Positions 1 through 6,916 of a DNA stretch of 24,138 nt are shown here, piece after piece. The DNA comes from CAYQDR01 sp964416315. GTDB taxonomy: Bacteria > Methylomirabilota > Methylomirabilia > Rokubacteriales > DASRDR01. Location of the stretch: contig CAYQDR010000073.1 in NCBI GenBank assembly GCA_964416315.1, forward strand, positions 1 through 24,138, in the 5' to 3' direction. The notes below the pieces were generated by a model. That model worked only from the letters and a program-made list of their open reading frames with translations, made no database searches and was not told where the DNA came from. Every line of letters starts with the position of its first letter. The first letter of the stretch is position 1. A program made the translations under genes and the position numbers.

Positions 1-113
1 TGCAGAACGCGGCGTCGATCGCGTCCCTCCTGCTGACGACGGAGGCGCTCGTCACCGACATCCCGGAGGAGGAGAAGAAGGCCGCGCCGCCGATGCCGCA
101 CGGGGACTTTTAA
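1..113 (+). CDS. groL: 60 kDa chaperonin GroEL, C-terminal end (partial)
   Basis: Only the last 36 codons are present; the gene enters from the left edge and stops at TAA 111-113. The visible residues QNAASIASLLLTTEALVTDI match the final equatorial-domain helix of GroEL, where the Q-N-A-A-S-x-A-x-L-x-L-T-T-E pattern is nearly invariant. GroEL forms the cytosolic double-ring ATP-driven folding chamber with GroES. The tail after it (EEEKKAAPPMPHGDF) is short and lacks the Gly-Gly-Met repeat of enterobacterial GroEL, as in many other phyla. A strong intrinsic terminator follows at once, so this is the end of its operon and is separate from the rpsF operon downstream. Identity is secure; nothing can be said about the rest of the gene. 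Confidence 0.93.
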   Translation, partial: QNAASIASLLLTTEALVTDIPEEEKKAAPPMPHGDF

Positions 114-119
114 CCCGGA

Positions 120-143
120 GGGGGGCTTCGCCCCCCTTTATTT
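120..143 (+). terminator. Intrinsic terminator of groEL
   Basis: Seven bases after the groEL stop, GGGGGGC (120-126) and GCCCCCC (130-136) form a 7-bp stem with a TTC loop, followed by TTTATTT (137-143). This is a classical Rho-independent terminator. Confidence 0.85.
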
Positions 144-186
144 GGGGGGGCCGGGCCTCCCCCGAGGGAGGGTTGCGCGGGCCGGG
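144..186 (+). repeat. Dispersed GC repeat, copy 1
   Basis: Shares three blocks in the same order with 15676-15715: GGGGGGCCGG, CCTCCCCCG and the 14-mer TTGCGCGGGCCGGG. The first two blocks can fold on each other (GGGGG with CCCCC). It sits directly after the groEL terminator. The core GGGCCTCCCCC also recurs at 6611-6660 and, shortened, at 16371-16410. Confidence 0.6.
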
Positions 187-352
187 TACCCGCCCCGCAG
201 GGGTGGCGCTCGAAGCGCTTCGATCAGGCGCGCGACCACGCAAGGCGATGCGGCCCTCGGGACGTTGCTGAGCGGCGGGTCGCGGCGCGTTCCACGGCGG
301 CCTCCGGGACCCCCCGGAGGCCGCCGCGTTTCTCGGCGTCCGGAAGTCCGGC
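187..352. other. Noncoding groEL-rpsF spacer with palindrome and long hairpin
   Basis: No credible gene lies between groEL and rpsF; the open frames here lack family resemblance. Two structures stand out. A perfect 14-nt palindrome, TCGAAGCGCTTCGA, lies at 210-223. A 13-bp perfect stem lies at 295-307 with 314-326 (arms CGGCGGCCTCCGG and CCGGAGGCCGCCG), extendable by one pair to leave an ACCC loop, and is followed by CGTTTCTC. The second could be a weak terminator insulating rpsF or part of a repeat; the first could be an operator. Neither function is shown. Confidence 0.45.
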
Positions 353-382
353 TTGCGGCCGGACGGAAGGCACTGGTATGCT
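353..382 (+). promoter_or_regulatory. Probable sigma-70-type promoter of the rpsF operon
   Basis: TTGCGG (353-358) and TATGCT (377-382) are separated by 18 nt. Transcription would start near 389, giving a leader of about 30 nt that ends in a perfect AGGAGGTGA (407-415). It is the only good hexamer pair in this spacer. Confidence 0.55.
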
Positions 383-420
383 ACCGAAAATCCAGGACGT
401 TCCGGGAGGAGGTGAGCGAA

Positions 421-801
421 CTGCGCGTGTACGATCTGCTGATCATCGTGGATCCGCGCCTCGGCGAGGAGGAGGTGGCTCAGCTCTCGGGCCAGCTTCA
501 GGAGGCCTTCACGAACCTCGGCGGGCAGGCGCTGGCCGCGGAGAACTGGGGCAAGCGGCGGCTGACGTTCGAGATCCGCAAGCAGCGCGAGGGCACCTAC
601 CTCCTGCTCCAAGTCAGCGCGGAGCCCCCGGTCATGCGCGAGTATGAGCGGCAGCTCAGGCTCAACGAGTCGGTCCTCCGCTTCATGACGACACGGGTCA
701 TCGAGCGGCGCCGCAAGCCCGGGCCGGAGGGGCCGGCGACCACCGGCCTGGTACCCGGTCCGGAGCCGTCGGTGGAGCGGAAGGTCGAGGAGGTCGGCTG
801 A
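421..801 (+). CDS. rpsF: 30S ribosomal protein bS6
   Basis: Small-subunit protein that pairs with bS18 on the 16S central domain. The translation begins (M)RVYDLLIIVDPRLGEEEV, the first beta strand of bS6, whose family start is usually M-R-x-Y-E. I chose CTG 421 because AGGAGG (407-412) sits 8 nt before it and it restores that canonical N-terminus. The in-frame GTG at 412 lies inside the Shine-Dalgarno itself, and GTG 427 is 14 nt away, so the standard-codon alternatives fit less well. The protein is 126 residues: a bS6 fold of about 100 residues followed by a Pro/Glu-rich tail (about 100-126), within the normal family range. It is first in rpsF-ssb-rpsR-DUF2232-rplI-dnaB and overlaps ssb by one base (TGATG), implying coupled translation. 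Confidence 0.92.
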   Translation: MRVYDLLIIVDPRLGEEEVAQLSGQLQEAFTNLGGQALAAENWGKRRLTFEIRKQREGTYLLLQVSAEPPVMREYERQLRLNESVLRFMTTRVIERRRKPGPEGPATTGLVPGPEPSVERKVEEVG

Positions 802-1208
802 TGGCGAGCCTGAACAGGGTCTATCTCATCGGGAACCTGACCCGTCCGCCCGAGCTCCGATACACCCCGAGCGGGATGGCCGTCTCGGACCTCCGTGTGG
901 CGGTGAACCGTTCGTATACCACGCAGGGGGGAGAGCAGCGCCGGGAAACGGACTTCCTCACCGTCGTGGTGTGGGGCAAACAGGCCGAAACCTCCGCCCA
1001 GTACCTCGACAAAGGCAGTCCTGTCCTGGTGGAGGGGCGGCTCCAGACGCGGGAATGGGAGGGGAAGGACGGCCAGCGCCGGAACGTCGTCGAGGTCGTG
1101 GCCCAGCGGGTCCAGTTCCTGGGCCGGCTCAAGGCCGTTGCGGCGCCCAGCGAAGGCGAGTCCTCGGAAGAGCCCGCGGGCCAGGGCGAGGACGAGGTTC
1201 CGTTCTGA
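801..1208 (+). CDS. ssb: Single-stranded DNA-binding protein
   Basis: Binds exposed single strands in replication, recombination and repair and recruits partner proteins. The 135-residue product has one OB fold at about 4-112, beginning NRVYLIGNLTRPPELRYTPSG, with the family's W-G-K-Q-A-E segment and G-R-L-Q-T-R-x-W-E-G-K-D-G-Q strand. A short linker rich in Glu, Gly and Ser follows, then the acidic tip DEVPF (131-135), which docks exonuclease I, PriA, RecO and other partners. The length is at the short end for bacterial SSB because the linker is brief. The ATG overlaps the rpsF stop. Placement between rpsF and rpsR is the classical bacterial arrangement, so expression should follow the ribosomal operon. 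Confidence 0.96.
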   Translation: MASLNRVYLIGNLTRPPELRYTPSGMAVSDLRVAVNRSYTTQGGEQRRETDFLTVVVWGKQAETSAQYLDKGSPVLVEGRLQTREWEGKDGQRRNVVEVVAQRVQFLGRLKAVAAPSEGESSEEPAGQGEDEVPF

Positions 1209-1262
1209 GCACCCGCGTCGGGCCGGTGGCGTGCCGCGACGCGGGGCCCGAGGAGGCATGGC

Positions 1263-1499
1263 GTGGTCAAGCCCGTGAAGCGGCGCCGGTTCGGCCGGCG
1301 CAAGGTGTGCAAGTTCTGTGCGGACAAGCTGGTCGCGGTGGACTACCGCGACGTCAAGCGCCTGCGGACGTTCGTCACCGAACGCGGCAAGATCATCCCA
1401 CGCCGCATCTCGGGTTGCTGTGCCCGGCACCAACGCCAGCTCACGACGGGGCTGAAGCGCGTTCGGACGATCGCCCTCGTTCCCTTCGTCGCGGAGTAG
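1263..1499 (+). CDS. rpsR: 30S ribosomal protein bS18, zinc-ligand (C+) type
   Basis: The 78-residue protein binds bS6 in the platform of the 30S subunit. The core has VDYRDVKRLRTFVTERGKI followed by the basic family segment ending in P-R-R-I-S-G. Cys16 and Cys19 form a CxxC, and Cys52, Cys53 and His56 lie in the second conserved patch, so this is the cysteine-containing form thought to bind zinc rather than the Cys-free paralog some bacteria induce under zinc limitation; no second rpsR is visible here. The start is GTG 1263, preceded by AGGAGG at 1251-1256 (6-nt spacing). The upstream ATG 1258 is out of frame. The 54-nt gap after ssb can form an 8-bp stem (1213-1220 with 1237-1244) just before the ribosome-binding site. 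Confidence 0.95.
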   Translation: MVKPVKRRRFGRRKVCKFCADKLVAVDYRDVKRLRTFVTERGKIIPRRISGCCARHQRQLTTGLKRVRTIALVPFVAE

Positions 1500-1506
1500 C
1501 CGCGGC

Positions 1507-2439
1507 ATGCCCCGGGGGGCGGGGACGAGGCGAGGCGTCCTCCTGGGGGCGGCCATGGGGGCGGCGCTGCTCGCGCTCGAGTCGGGGGAGGTACGGCTCG
1601 GGCTCGGCGGCGTGACCGCCCTCGTCGGCCTCGTGCCCGTCGCGGTCGGCCTCGCCCTCGGGGGCCCCGTCGCGGCCGGCGTCGCCGTGCTCGTCGGGGT
1701 CGGGGGGGCGGCGGCGGTGCTCGGGGGATCGGCCGCGGCGGTGCTGGCCCTGCGCCACGGCGTTCCGGGCCTGGCGCTCGGTGTCGCACTCGTGCGGCGG
1801 CTCTCGCTGGCCCTCAGCCTGGTCCTGGTCGGAGCCGTGAGCTTGGTGACCCTCACGCTTCTGGTCTGGGCCTATCTGCCGCCCGGGACCGGGGCGCTCG
1901 CGCTCGTCGAGCGGCAGCTCCAGGCCCACGTCGCCGAGTGGGAGCGCGTCCCAGGCGTCCTCGGCCTGCCGACCGACCCCGCCGTGGGCGTCGAGTCCGC
2001 GCGCCTCGTGGCGACGGCGATGCGCGTGGCCGGGCCGGCCGTGCTGCTCCTGGGGCTGCTCCTCGGGGCGTTGGCGAACTACGTCGCCGCGCGGCTCTGC
2101 GTGCGCAGCGGCGGATTCCGGCGGTTCGCCGAGGAGGCGGTCCCGGATCACCTCGTCTGGGGCGTGATCGCAGGCGGCGTCGGACTCGTCTCGGGCGCCG
2201 ATAGGCTCGAGCGGATCGGGCTCAACCTGCTCGTCGTGCTGGCCGCGCTGTACGCCATTCAGGGGCTGGCCGTCCTGCGACACTTCTTCGAGCGGGTGCG
2301 GGTGCCCGGGGCGCTGCAGGGCGTGAGCTTCGGCCTGTTCGCCGTTCAACCCCTTCTGCTGATCGCCGTGGCGTGTCTGGGGCTCTCGGATCTCTGGGTG
2401 GACTTCCGCAAGATCCGCCAGGCCCCGACGCCGGCGTAG
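1507..2439 (+). CDS. DUF2232 (YybS-like) multispanning membrane protein
   Basis: A 310-residue, very hydrophobic protein with about eight predicted membrane segments dominated by Ala, Leu, Val and Gly. The second half carries the family signature: a cytosolic F-x-x-F-A-E-E-A-V-P-D-H-L-V-W stretch near 205-220, then I-G-L-N-L-L-V-V-L-A-A-L-Y-A-I-Q-G-L-A-V. DUF2232 proteins are regularly found between rpsR and rplI in many phyla, and the position here agrees exactly. Their biochemical role is unknown; resemblance to transporter substrate-binding membrane components has been noted, but no substrate can be named. ATG 1507 is 7 nt after the rpsR stop with only a weak ribosome-binding site, so translation is probably coupled. 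The family assignment is good; function is open. Confidence 0.82.
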   Translation: MPRGAGTRRGVLLGAAMGAALLALESGEVRLGLGGVTALVGLVPVAVGLALGGPVAAGVAVLVGVGGAAAVLGGSAAAVLALRHGVPGLALGVALVRRLSLALSLVLVGAVSLVTLTLLVWAYLPPGTGALALVERQLQAHVAEWERVPGVLGLPTDPAVGVESARLVATAMRVAGPAVLLLGLLLGALANYVAARLCVRSGGFRRFAEEAVPDHLVWGVIAGGVGLVSGADRLERIGLNLLVVLAALYAIQGLAVLRHFFERVRVPGALQGVSFGLFAVQPLLLIAVACLGLSDLWVDFRKIRQAPTPA

Positions 2440-2451
2440 AGAGCCACAGCG

Positions 2452-2895
2452 ATGAAGATCATCCTGATGGAAGACGTTCCGGCGCTCGGCCGGCGCGGCG
2501 AGGTGCGCGAGGTCGCGACCGGGTACGCCCGGAACTTCCTCCTGCCGAAGAAGCTCGCCGTGGAAGCGACCGACGCGAACCTCCGGAACCTCGAGCAGAT
2601 CAAGCGCCAGCGGGTGCGGGAGGAGACGAAGGCCCGGGAGGACGCCCAGGCCGCCGCCGCGCGCATCGCTGCGCTGAGCATGACCGTCACGACCCGCGCG
2701 TCGGAGGATGGCCGGCTCTACGGGTCGGTCTCGGCGCAGGAGGTCGTGAGCTTCCTCGAGCGGAACGGGATCTCGGTCGAAAAGCGCCGGGTGCTCCTCG
2801 AGGAGCCGATCAAGGCGCTGGGCGACTACCAGGTCGGCGTCCGGCTCCACGGTGACGTCACGGCGTCGCTGCCGGTGTCGGTCGTGCGCGAGTAG
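2452..2895 (+). CDS. rplI: 50S ribosomal protein bL9
   Basis: A 147-residue two-domain protein that binds 23S rRNA near the L1 stalk and reaches along the ribosome surface. The N-terminal domain (1-52) has the signature L-G-R-R-G-E-V-R-E-V-A-T-G-Y-A-R-N-F-L-L-P followed by K-K-L-A. A long charged connecting helix covers about 52-76, and the C-terminal RNA-binding domain (about 80-147) contains DGRLYGSVSAQEV and the end strands ASLPVSVV. Length is normal. It starts at ATG 2452, 12 nt after the DUF2232 stop, and is followed 6 nt later by dnaB. The rplI-dnaB pairing is widely conserved and supports a single operon from the rpsF promoter. Confidence 0.96.
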   Translation: MKIILMEDVPALGRRGEVREVATGYARNFLLPKKLAVEATDANLRNLEQIKRQRVREETKAREDAQAAAARIAALSMTVTTRASEDGRLYGSVSAQEVVSFLERNGISVEKRRVLLEEPIKALGDYQVGVRLHGDVTASLPVSVVRE

Positions 2896-2901
2896 GATCG
2901 C

Positions 2902-4278
2902 ATGGAACCGCCGTCGCGCCCTGGGGCGACGCTGGTCGAGCTTCCGGGGAAGGTGCCGCCGCACAACCTCGAGGCGGAACGCGCGGTCCTCGGCGCGATC
3001 CTCCTCGAGCCGGCGATCCTGCCTCGCGCGATCGAGCTCCTCGCCGCGGAGGAGTTCTACAAGGATGCGCACCGGAAGATCTACGCGGCCATGCTCGCGC
3101 TCTTCGAGCGTAGCGAGCCGGCCGACGTCCTCACGGTGTCGGAGGAGCTCCGGCGCGGAGGACACCTGGACGAGGTCGGTGGCCAGGCCGCGCTGGCGAC
3201 GCTGATCGAGGAAGCAACGGTCGCGACGCAGTTCACCACGTACGCCCAGCTCGTCCGCGACAAGGCCCAGCTCCGGGAGCTGATCCGCGTGGCGCGCGAC
3301 CTGGTCGAGCAGGGATTCGAGGAGACGGAGGACGCCCCGGCCCTGCTGGACCGGGCCGAGCAGATGCTCTTCCGCATCGCCGAGCGGCGGCTGCACGGGT
3401 CGGCGTTCCCGGTGCGGGACATCCTCACCCGGGCGATCCAGCACATCGAGTCGCTCTACCACCGGAAGGAGATGGTCACGGGCCTCCCGACCGGGTTCAG
3501 ACGGCTCGACGAGCTGACGGCGGGGCTCCAGCGCTCCGAGTTCATCATCGTCGCGGGACGGCCGTCCATGGGGAAGACGGCGTTCGCGCTGAACATCGCG
3601 CAGCACGTCACCGTGCGGGGGAACCGCCGCGCCCTCATCTTCAGCCTCGAGATGGCGAAGGAGCAGCTGGTGCAGCGGCTCCTCTGCGCGGAGGCGCGGG
3701 TGGATTCACACCTGGTCCGGACCGGCTATCTCCGCGATCCCGACTGGAAGCGGATCGTGGACGCGGCGGGCCGCCTGGCCGAGGCCTCGCTGTTCATCGA
3801 CGACACCGCCAACCTCTCGGTGCTCGAGCTCAGGGCGAAGGCGCGCCGGATCAAGGCGGAGCACGGCCTCGATCTCGTCATCGTGGACTACCTCCAGCTC
3901 ATGCAGGGGCGGTGGCGCGCGGAGAATCGCCAGCAGGAGATCGCGGAGATCTCGCGCTCGCTGAAGGCGCTGGCGAAGGAGCTGGAGGTGCCGGTGGTCG
4001 CCCTGTCCCAGCTCTCGCGGGCGGTGGAGAGCCGGGGGGAGGCGTCGCTGCCGCGGCTCTCCGACCTGCGCGAATCCGGCGCCCTCGAGCAGGACGCCGA
4101 CGTCATCGTCTTCCTGCACCGGCCGGGGTTCTACAAGGAAGACCCGCCCGAGACCGAGCGGAACATCACCGAGGTGATCATCGGCAAGCAGCGGAACGGA
4201 CCGACGGACAAGCTCCAGCTCCTCTTCAAGACCGAATACACCCGCTTCGAGGAGATCACGCCCCGCGGGCAGTTCTGA
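2902..4278 (+). CDS. dnaB: Replicative DNA helicase DnaB
   Basis: Hexameric 5'-3' helicase that unwinds DNA at the fork and recruits DnaG primase. The 458 residues show the N-terminal primase-interaction domain (about 18-120, opening with P-P-H-N-L-E-A-E-R-A-V-L-G), a linker, and the RecA-like motor from about 190. The Walker A GRPSMGKT is at 219-226, with FSLEM just after at 247-251. Walker B VIVDYLQLM is at 326-334, and KQRNGP (429-434) carries the conserved Lys/Arg pair used across the subunit interface. Length is ordinary and there is no intein in the P-loop, a common insertion site. ATG 2902 is 6 nt after rplI. It appears to be the last gene of the rpsF operon, since a new promoter lies before the next gene. 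No clear terminator is visible in 4279-4383. Confidence 0.97.
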   Translation: MEPPSRPGATLVELPGKVPPHNLEAERAVLGAILLEPAILPRAIELLAAEEFYKDAHRKIYAAMLALFERSEPADVLTVSEELRRGGHLDEVGGQAALATLIEEATVATQFTTYAQLVRDKAQLRELIRVARDLVEQGFEETEDAPALLDRAEQMLFRIAERRLHGSAFPVRDILTRAIQHIESLYHRKEMVTGLPTGFRRLDELTAGLQRSEFIIVAGRPSMGKTAFALNIAQHVTVRGNRRALIFSLEMAKEQLVQRLLCAEARVDSHLVRTGYLRDPDWKRIVDAAGRLAEASLFIDDTANLSVLELRAKARRIKAEHGLDLVIVDYLQLMQGRWRAENRQQEIAEISRSLKALAKELEVPVVALSQLSRAVESRGEASLPRLSDLRESGALEQDADVIVFLHRPGFYKEDPPETERNITEVIIGKQRNGPTDKLQLLFKTEYTRFEEITPRGQF

Positions 4279-4383
4279 TCCTTCGGAGGCGCAGCCCCCG
4301 TCCGAGGGTGCTCCTCCCCGACAATCCGCTTCTCGGGCTCGCCCGTCCGTGCGCACTTCGTCGTTCGCCGTGTCCGGGGAATC

Positions 4384-4411
4384 TTGACTTCGAGGAGGCG
4401 GGGGGTAGTGT
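4384..4411 (+). promoter_or_regulatory. Candidate promoter of the KimA-like gene (leaderless)
   Basis: TTGACT (4384-4389) and TAGTGT (4406-4411) are 16 nt apart. Start of transcription about 7 nt after the second hexamer falls on the ATG at 4418, so the mRNA would have no leader. The preceding part of the 139-nt spacer shows no other promoter or terminator. The -10 is weak (3 of 6). Confidence 0.4.
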
Positions 4412-4417
4412 AGGGCC

Positions 4418-6256
4418 ATGTCGGTCCAGGCCCTCAAACGGGTCCTGCTCGGCAGCCCCATCCCCACGACCCTCGCCAAGCACGAGCGGCTCGGCCGCGT
4501 CACCGGGCTCGCGGTCTTCGCCTCCGATGCGCTCTCGTCCGTCGCCTACGCGACGGAGGCGACCCTCCTCGTGCTCGTCGCCGCGGGCACGGCAGCGCTG
4601 GGATACGCGGTCCCGATCGGCGTGGCCATCGCCGCGCTGATCGCCATCGTCGCCAGCTCGTTCCGCCAGTCCATCCTGGCATACCCCCAGGGCGGGGGGG
4701 CGTACGTGGTCACGCGCGAGAACCTGGGCACCTACCCGAGTCTCGTTGCCGGGGCCGCGCTCCTGATCGACTACGTGCTCACGGTGGCCGTGAGCGTGGC
4801 GGCCGGCATCGCCGCCGTCACCTCCGCCGTGCCGCCGCTGTATCCCTTCCGGGTGGGCCTCTGCATCCTGGGGGTCGCGCTGATCGCGATCGCGAACCTC
4901 CGGGGCGTCCGGGAGTCGGGGCGGGTCTTCGCGGTGCCGACCTACTGCTTCATCGCGGCGTACCTCGGCATGCTCGGCTGGGGCGGCGTGGTCTGGCTAT
5001 CGGGCGGGGGTGCCGTCGCGGCCCCCGCGGCCGCCCAGCCCCGGGGCCTCGAGGCCGGCGCGGAACCGCTGACGCTGTTCCTCATCCTGCGCGCCTTCGC
5101 GTCGGGCTGTGCGGCCCTGACCGGGATCGAGGCCGTCTCGGACGGCGTCCCGGCCTTCCGGCGGCCAGAGGCCCGGAACGCGCGGGCCGTCCTCGCGATG
5201 CTCGGGCTCATTCTCATCGTGCTGTTCCTGGGGATCACGTTCTTCGCCCACGCGTTCGCCCTCGTGCCGATCGAAGGCGAGACCCTCAACTCGCAGCTCG
5301 CCCGGCGGCTCTTCGGCCTCACCCTGCCGTACTACCTCGTCCAGGGTGTCACGACGCTCATCCTCGTGCTGGCCGCGAACACGAGCTTCGCGGACTTCCC
5401 GCGCTTGTCGTGGTTCATGGCGCGTGACCGCTTCCTCCCCCGCCAACTGGGCAACCGGGGGGACCGACTGGCGTACTCGAACGGGATCATCATCCTCGCG
5501 CTCGCGAGCATCGCGCTCCTCGTCGGGTTCCGCGGCGACACGTACGCTCTGATCCCGCTCTACGCGGTCGGGGTGTTCCTCTCGTTCACCCTCAAGCAGG
5601 CGAGCATGGTCCGGTATTGGCTGCGGGAGCGGACGCCGGGGTGGATCGCCGGGATCGGGCTGCAAGGAGTCGGATGCGCCACGACCGGCCTCGTGATGCT
5701 CGTCATCGCCACGACCAAGTTCACGTCCGGCGCCTGGATCGTCGTCGCGCTGATCCCGTGCATGGTCGCGCTGTTCGTGACGATCCATCGGCACTACGCG
5801 GACATGAGCCGCCAGCTGTCGATCGAGGGGGCCGAGTCCGAACCGCCCACGCCGGCGCACACCGTGCTGGTGCTGATCGGGGATGTCCACCGCGGGGTGC
5901 TCCCCGCGCTACAGTACGCGCGGGCCCTGTCGCCGCATGCGCGGGCCGTGTACGTCGAGGTGGATCCCGAGCACACCCGTCGGCTCGAGGACCGCTGGGG
6001 GAAGTGGGGGAGCGGCCTGCCGCTGGTCGTGCTGCGTTCCCCGTACCGCTCGGTCGTCGGCCCGCTGCTCGAGTACCTCGACCACCTCCAGAGGCAGATA
6101 CCCGACCACCTGATCACCATCATCCTGCCGGAGTTCATCCCGGCTCGCTGGTGGCAGCACCTCCTGCACAACCAGACGGCGCTGCTCATCAAGGGTGCGC
6201 TCCTCTTCCGGCGGAGCATCATCGTCACGGACGTTCCCTACCACCTGAAGGGCTGA
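4418..6256 (+). CDS. kimA: KimA-like APC-superfamily potassium/proton transporter
   Basis: Predicted inner-membrane K+ importer of the KimA (YdaO) group within the APC superfamily. The N-terminus M-S-V-Q-A-L-K-R-V-L-L-G-S-P-I-P, then F-A-S-D-A-L-S-S-V-A-Y-A-T-E, A-Y-P-Q-G-G-G-A-Y-V-V-T-R-E-N-L-G and L-L-I-D-Y-V-L-T-V-A-V-S run parallel to Bacillus KimA. Asp37, Tyr44, Asp118 and Tyr119 fall where KimA has residues implicated in potassium binding. About twelve membrane helices (about 28-455) precede a cytosolic domain from about residue 481 (HTVLVLIGDVHRG) resembling a universal-stress-like fold; in Bacillus this region senses c-di-AMP, which cannot be judged here. The length of 612 matches the roughly 607 of KimA. 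The symbol rests on family similarity; a general amino-acid permease is less likely. A truncated second copy begins 12 nt downstream. Confidence 0.8.
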   Translation: MSVQALKRVLLGSPIPTTLAKHERLGRVTGLAVFASDALSSVAYATEATLLVLVAAGTAALGYAVPIGVAIAALIAIVASSFRQSILAYPQGGGAYVVTRENLGTYPSLVAGAALLIDYVLTVAVSVAAGIAAVTSAVPPLYPFRVGLCILGVALIAIANLRGVRESGRVFAVPTYCFIAAYLGMLGWGGVVWLSGGGAVAAPAAAQPRGLEAGAEPLTLFLILRAFASGCAALTGIEAVSDGVPAFRRPEARNARAVLAMLGLILIVLFLGITFFAHAFALVPIEGETLNSQLARRLFGLTLPYYLVQGVTTLILVLAANTSFADFPRLSWFMARDRFLPRQLGNRGDRLAYSNGIIILALASIALLVGFRGDTYALIPLYAVGVFLSFTLKQASMVRYWLRERTPGWIAGIGLQGVGCATTGLVMLVIATTKFTSGAWIVVALIPCMVALFVTIHRHYADMSRQLSIEGAESEPPTPAHTVLVLIGDVHRGVLPALQYARALSPHARAVYVEVDPEHTRRLEDRWGKWGSGLPLVVLRSPYRSVVGPLLEYLDHLQRQIPDHLITIILPEFIPARWWQHLLHNQTALLIKGALLFRRSIIVTDVPYHLKG

Positions 6257-6268
6257 GGGACCCCGGTC

Positions 6269-6598
6269 GTGTGGGTCCAGGTGCTCAAGCGCGTCGTGCT
6301 TGGCAGCCCGATCCCCTCCACGCTCGAGCGGCAGGAGCGGCTCGGGCGGGCGACCGGCCTGGCGATCTTCGCCTCGGACGCGCTCTCCTCGAGCGCGTAT
6401 GCCACCGAGGAGATCCTCTTGATCCTCGTCTTGGCCGGAAGCGGAGCGCTGGGGATGTCCGTTCCGATCGCGCTTGGCATTGCGGCGCTGATTGCGATCG
6501 TCGTCATCTCGTACCGTCAGACGATCCGGGCGTATCCGCGCGGGGGAGGCGCGTACATCGTCACCCGCGAGGCAGCAGGCGCTCCCGCCCCAAGTTGA
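6269..6598 (+). pseudogene. Truncated tandem copy of the KimA-like transporter
   Basis: The 109-residue frame from GTG 6269 parallels the upstream gene: VLKRVVLGSPIPSTLERQER, then F-A-S-D-A-L-S-S-S-A-Y-A-T-E-E-I-L and R-A-Y-P-R-G-G-G-A-Y-I-V-T-R-E. Similarity breaks exactly after T-R-E, where the intact gene continues N-L-G-T-Y-P; here A-A-G-A-P-A-P-S and a stop follow. Only the first two or three of twelve helices remain, without the DY pair and the cytosolic domain, so it cannot transport alone. A tandem duplication followed by a deletion that removed about 500 codons explains this best. The reading frame is clean up to the breakpoint, suggesting a recent event or an assembly junction. The ribosome-binding site is poor, and any translation would depend on coupling to the upstream gene. 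Confidence 0.8.
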
Positions 6599-6610
6599 AC
6601 TTGAGTTCAT

Positions 6611-6660
6611 CGGGAGGGGGCCTCGACGGCCCCCTCCCGGGCCTCCCCCAGAGGTTGCCG
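6611..6660 (+). repeat. Dispersed GC hairpin repeat, copy 2
   Basis: CGGGAGGGGGCC (6611-6622) and GGCCCCCTCCCG (6628-6639) form a perfect 12-bp stem with a TCGAC loop, followed by GGCCTCCCCC, then GAGG and TTGCCGCGG. The tail matches copy 1 (GGGCCTCCCCC, GAGG, TTGCGCGG) and the hairpin-plus-tail layout matches copy 4. Confidence 0.6.
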
Positions 6661-6675
6661 CGGCAAAGCCGCGGC
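6657..6675. repeat. GGCAAAGCC hairpin
   Basis: GCCGCGGC repeated around an AAA loop forms an 8-bp stem. A similar hairpin with the same GGC-AAA-GCC apex occurs at 11673-11687, so this may be a second small dispersed motif. Confidence 0.45.
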
Positions 6676-6806
6676 TCGGAGCGGAACGCCGCGGCCGCGA
6701 GCCGAATGACGGGAGCGTTGCGAGAAGCCCGGGGGGGGAGAGTCGGGTTTCGGACCCGCCCGCCATTTCTTCACGGACGCTGAGCCGGTGATGAAGAAGT
6801 CGAAAC

Positions 6807-6887
6807 GGGCTGAACGGGAAGGTGAGCCCGCAGGAGGCGCTGCAGAGCGTCCAGAAGCAGGTCACGGCCGTCATCGCGCGGTCGTCC
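6807..6887 (+). pseudogene. Probable remnant of a solute-binding protein C-terminus
   Basis: One frame reads GLNGKVSPQEALQSVQKQV followed by T-A-V-I-A-R, closely resembling the last helix of family 1 extracellular solute-binding proteins, which typically end in a pattern such as L-x-G-K-x-S-P-x-E-A-L-x-x-x-x-x-x-V. The frame is closed by a TGA upstream at 6792-6794 and has no proper stop after the helix, so it is not a gene. It is probably the surviving 3' end of an ABC sugar-type binding protein gene whose body was lost in the same deletion that removed the rest of the truncated transporter. The match is short and could be chance. Confidence 0.35.
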
Positions 6888-6916
6888 GAGGCGCCACCCG
6901 GGGTGGCCCCTATCGC

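Larger units (their letters stand above)
6599..6916. other. Noncoding scar between the truncated transporter and the ABC operon
   Basis: No intact gene is visible. In order it holds a small hairpin over the truncated gene's stop (TGAAC 6596-6600 with GTTCA 6605-6609), a strong GC hairpin belonging to the dispersed repeat (6611-6650), an 8-bp stem with AAA loop (6657-6675), and a probable fragment of a solute-binding-protein gene (6807-6887). The two flanking operons converge here. There is no T-rich terminator on either strand, though the hairpins could act with Rho. Confidence 0.6.

Noticed and set aside
1441..3606. Long minus-strand open frame of 721 codons opposite rpsR-dnaB
   Set aside because: Arg/Pro/His-rich composition without any domain; it mirrors well-identified plus-strand genes and results from high GC.
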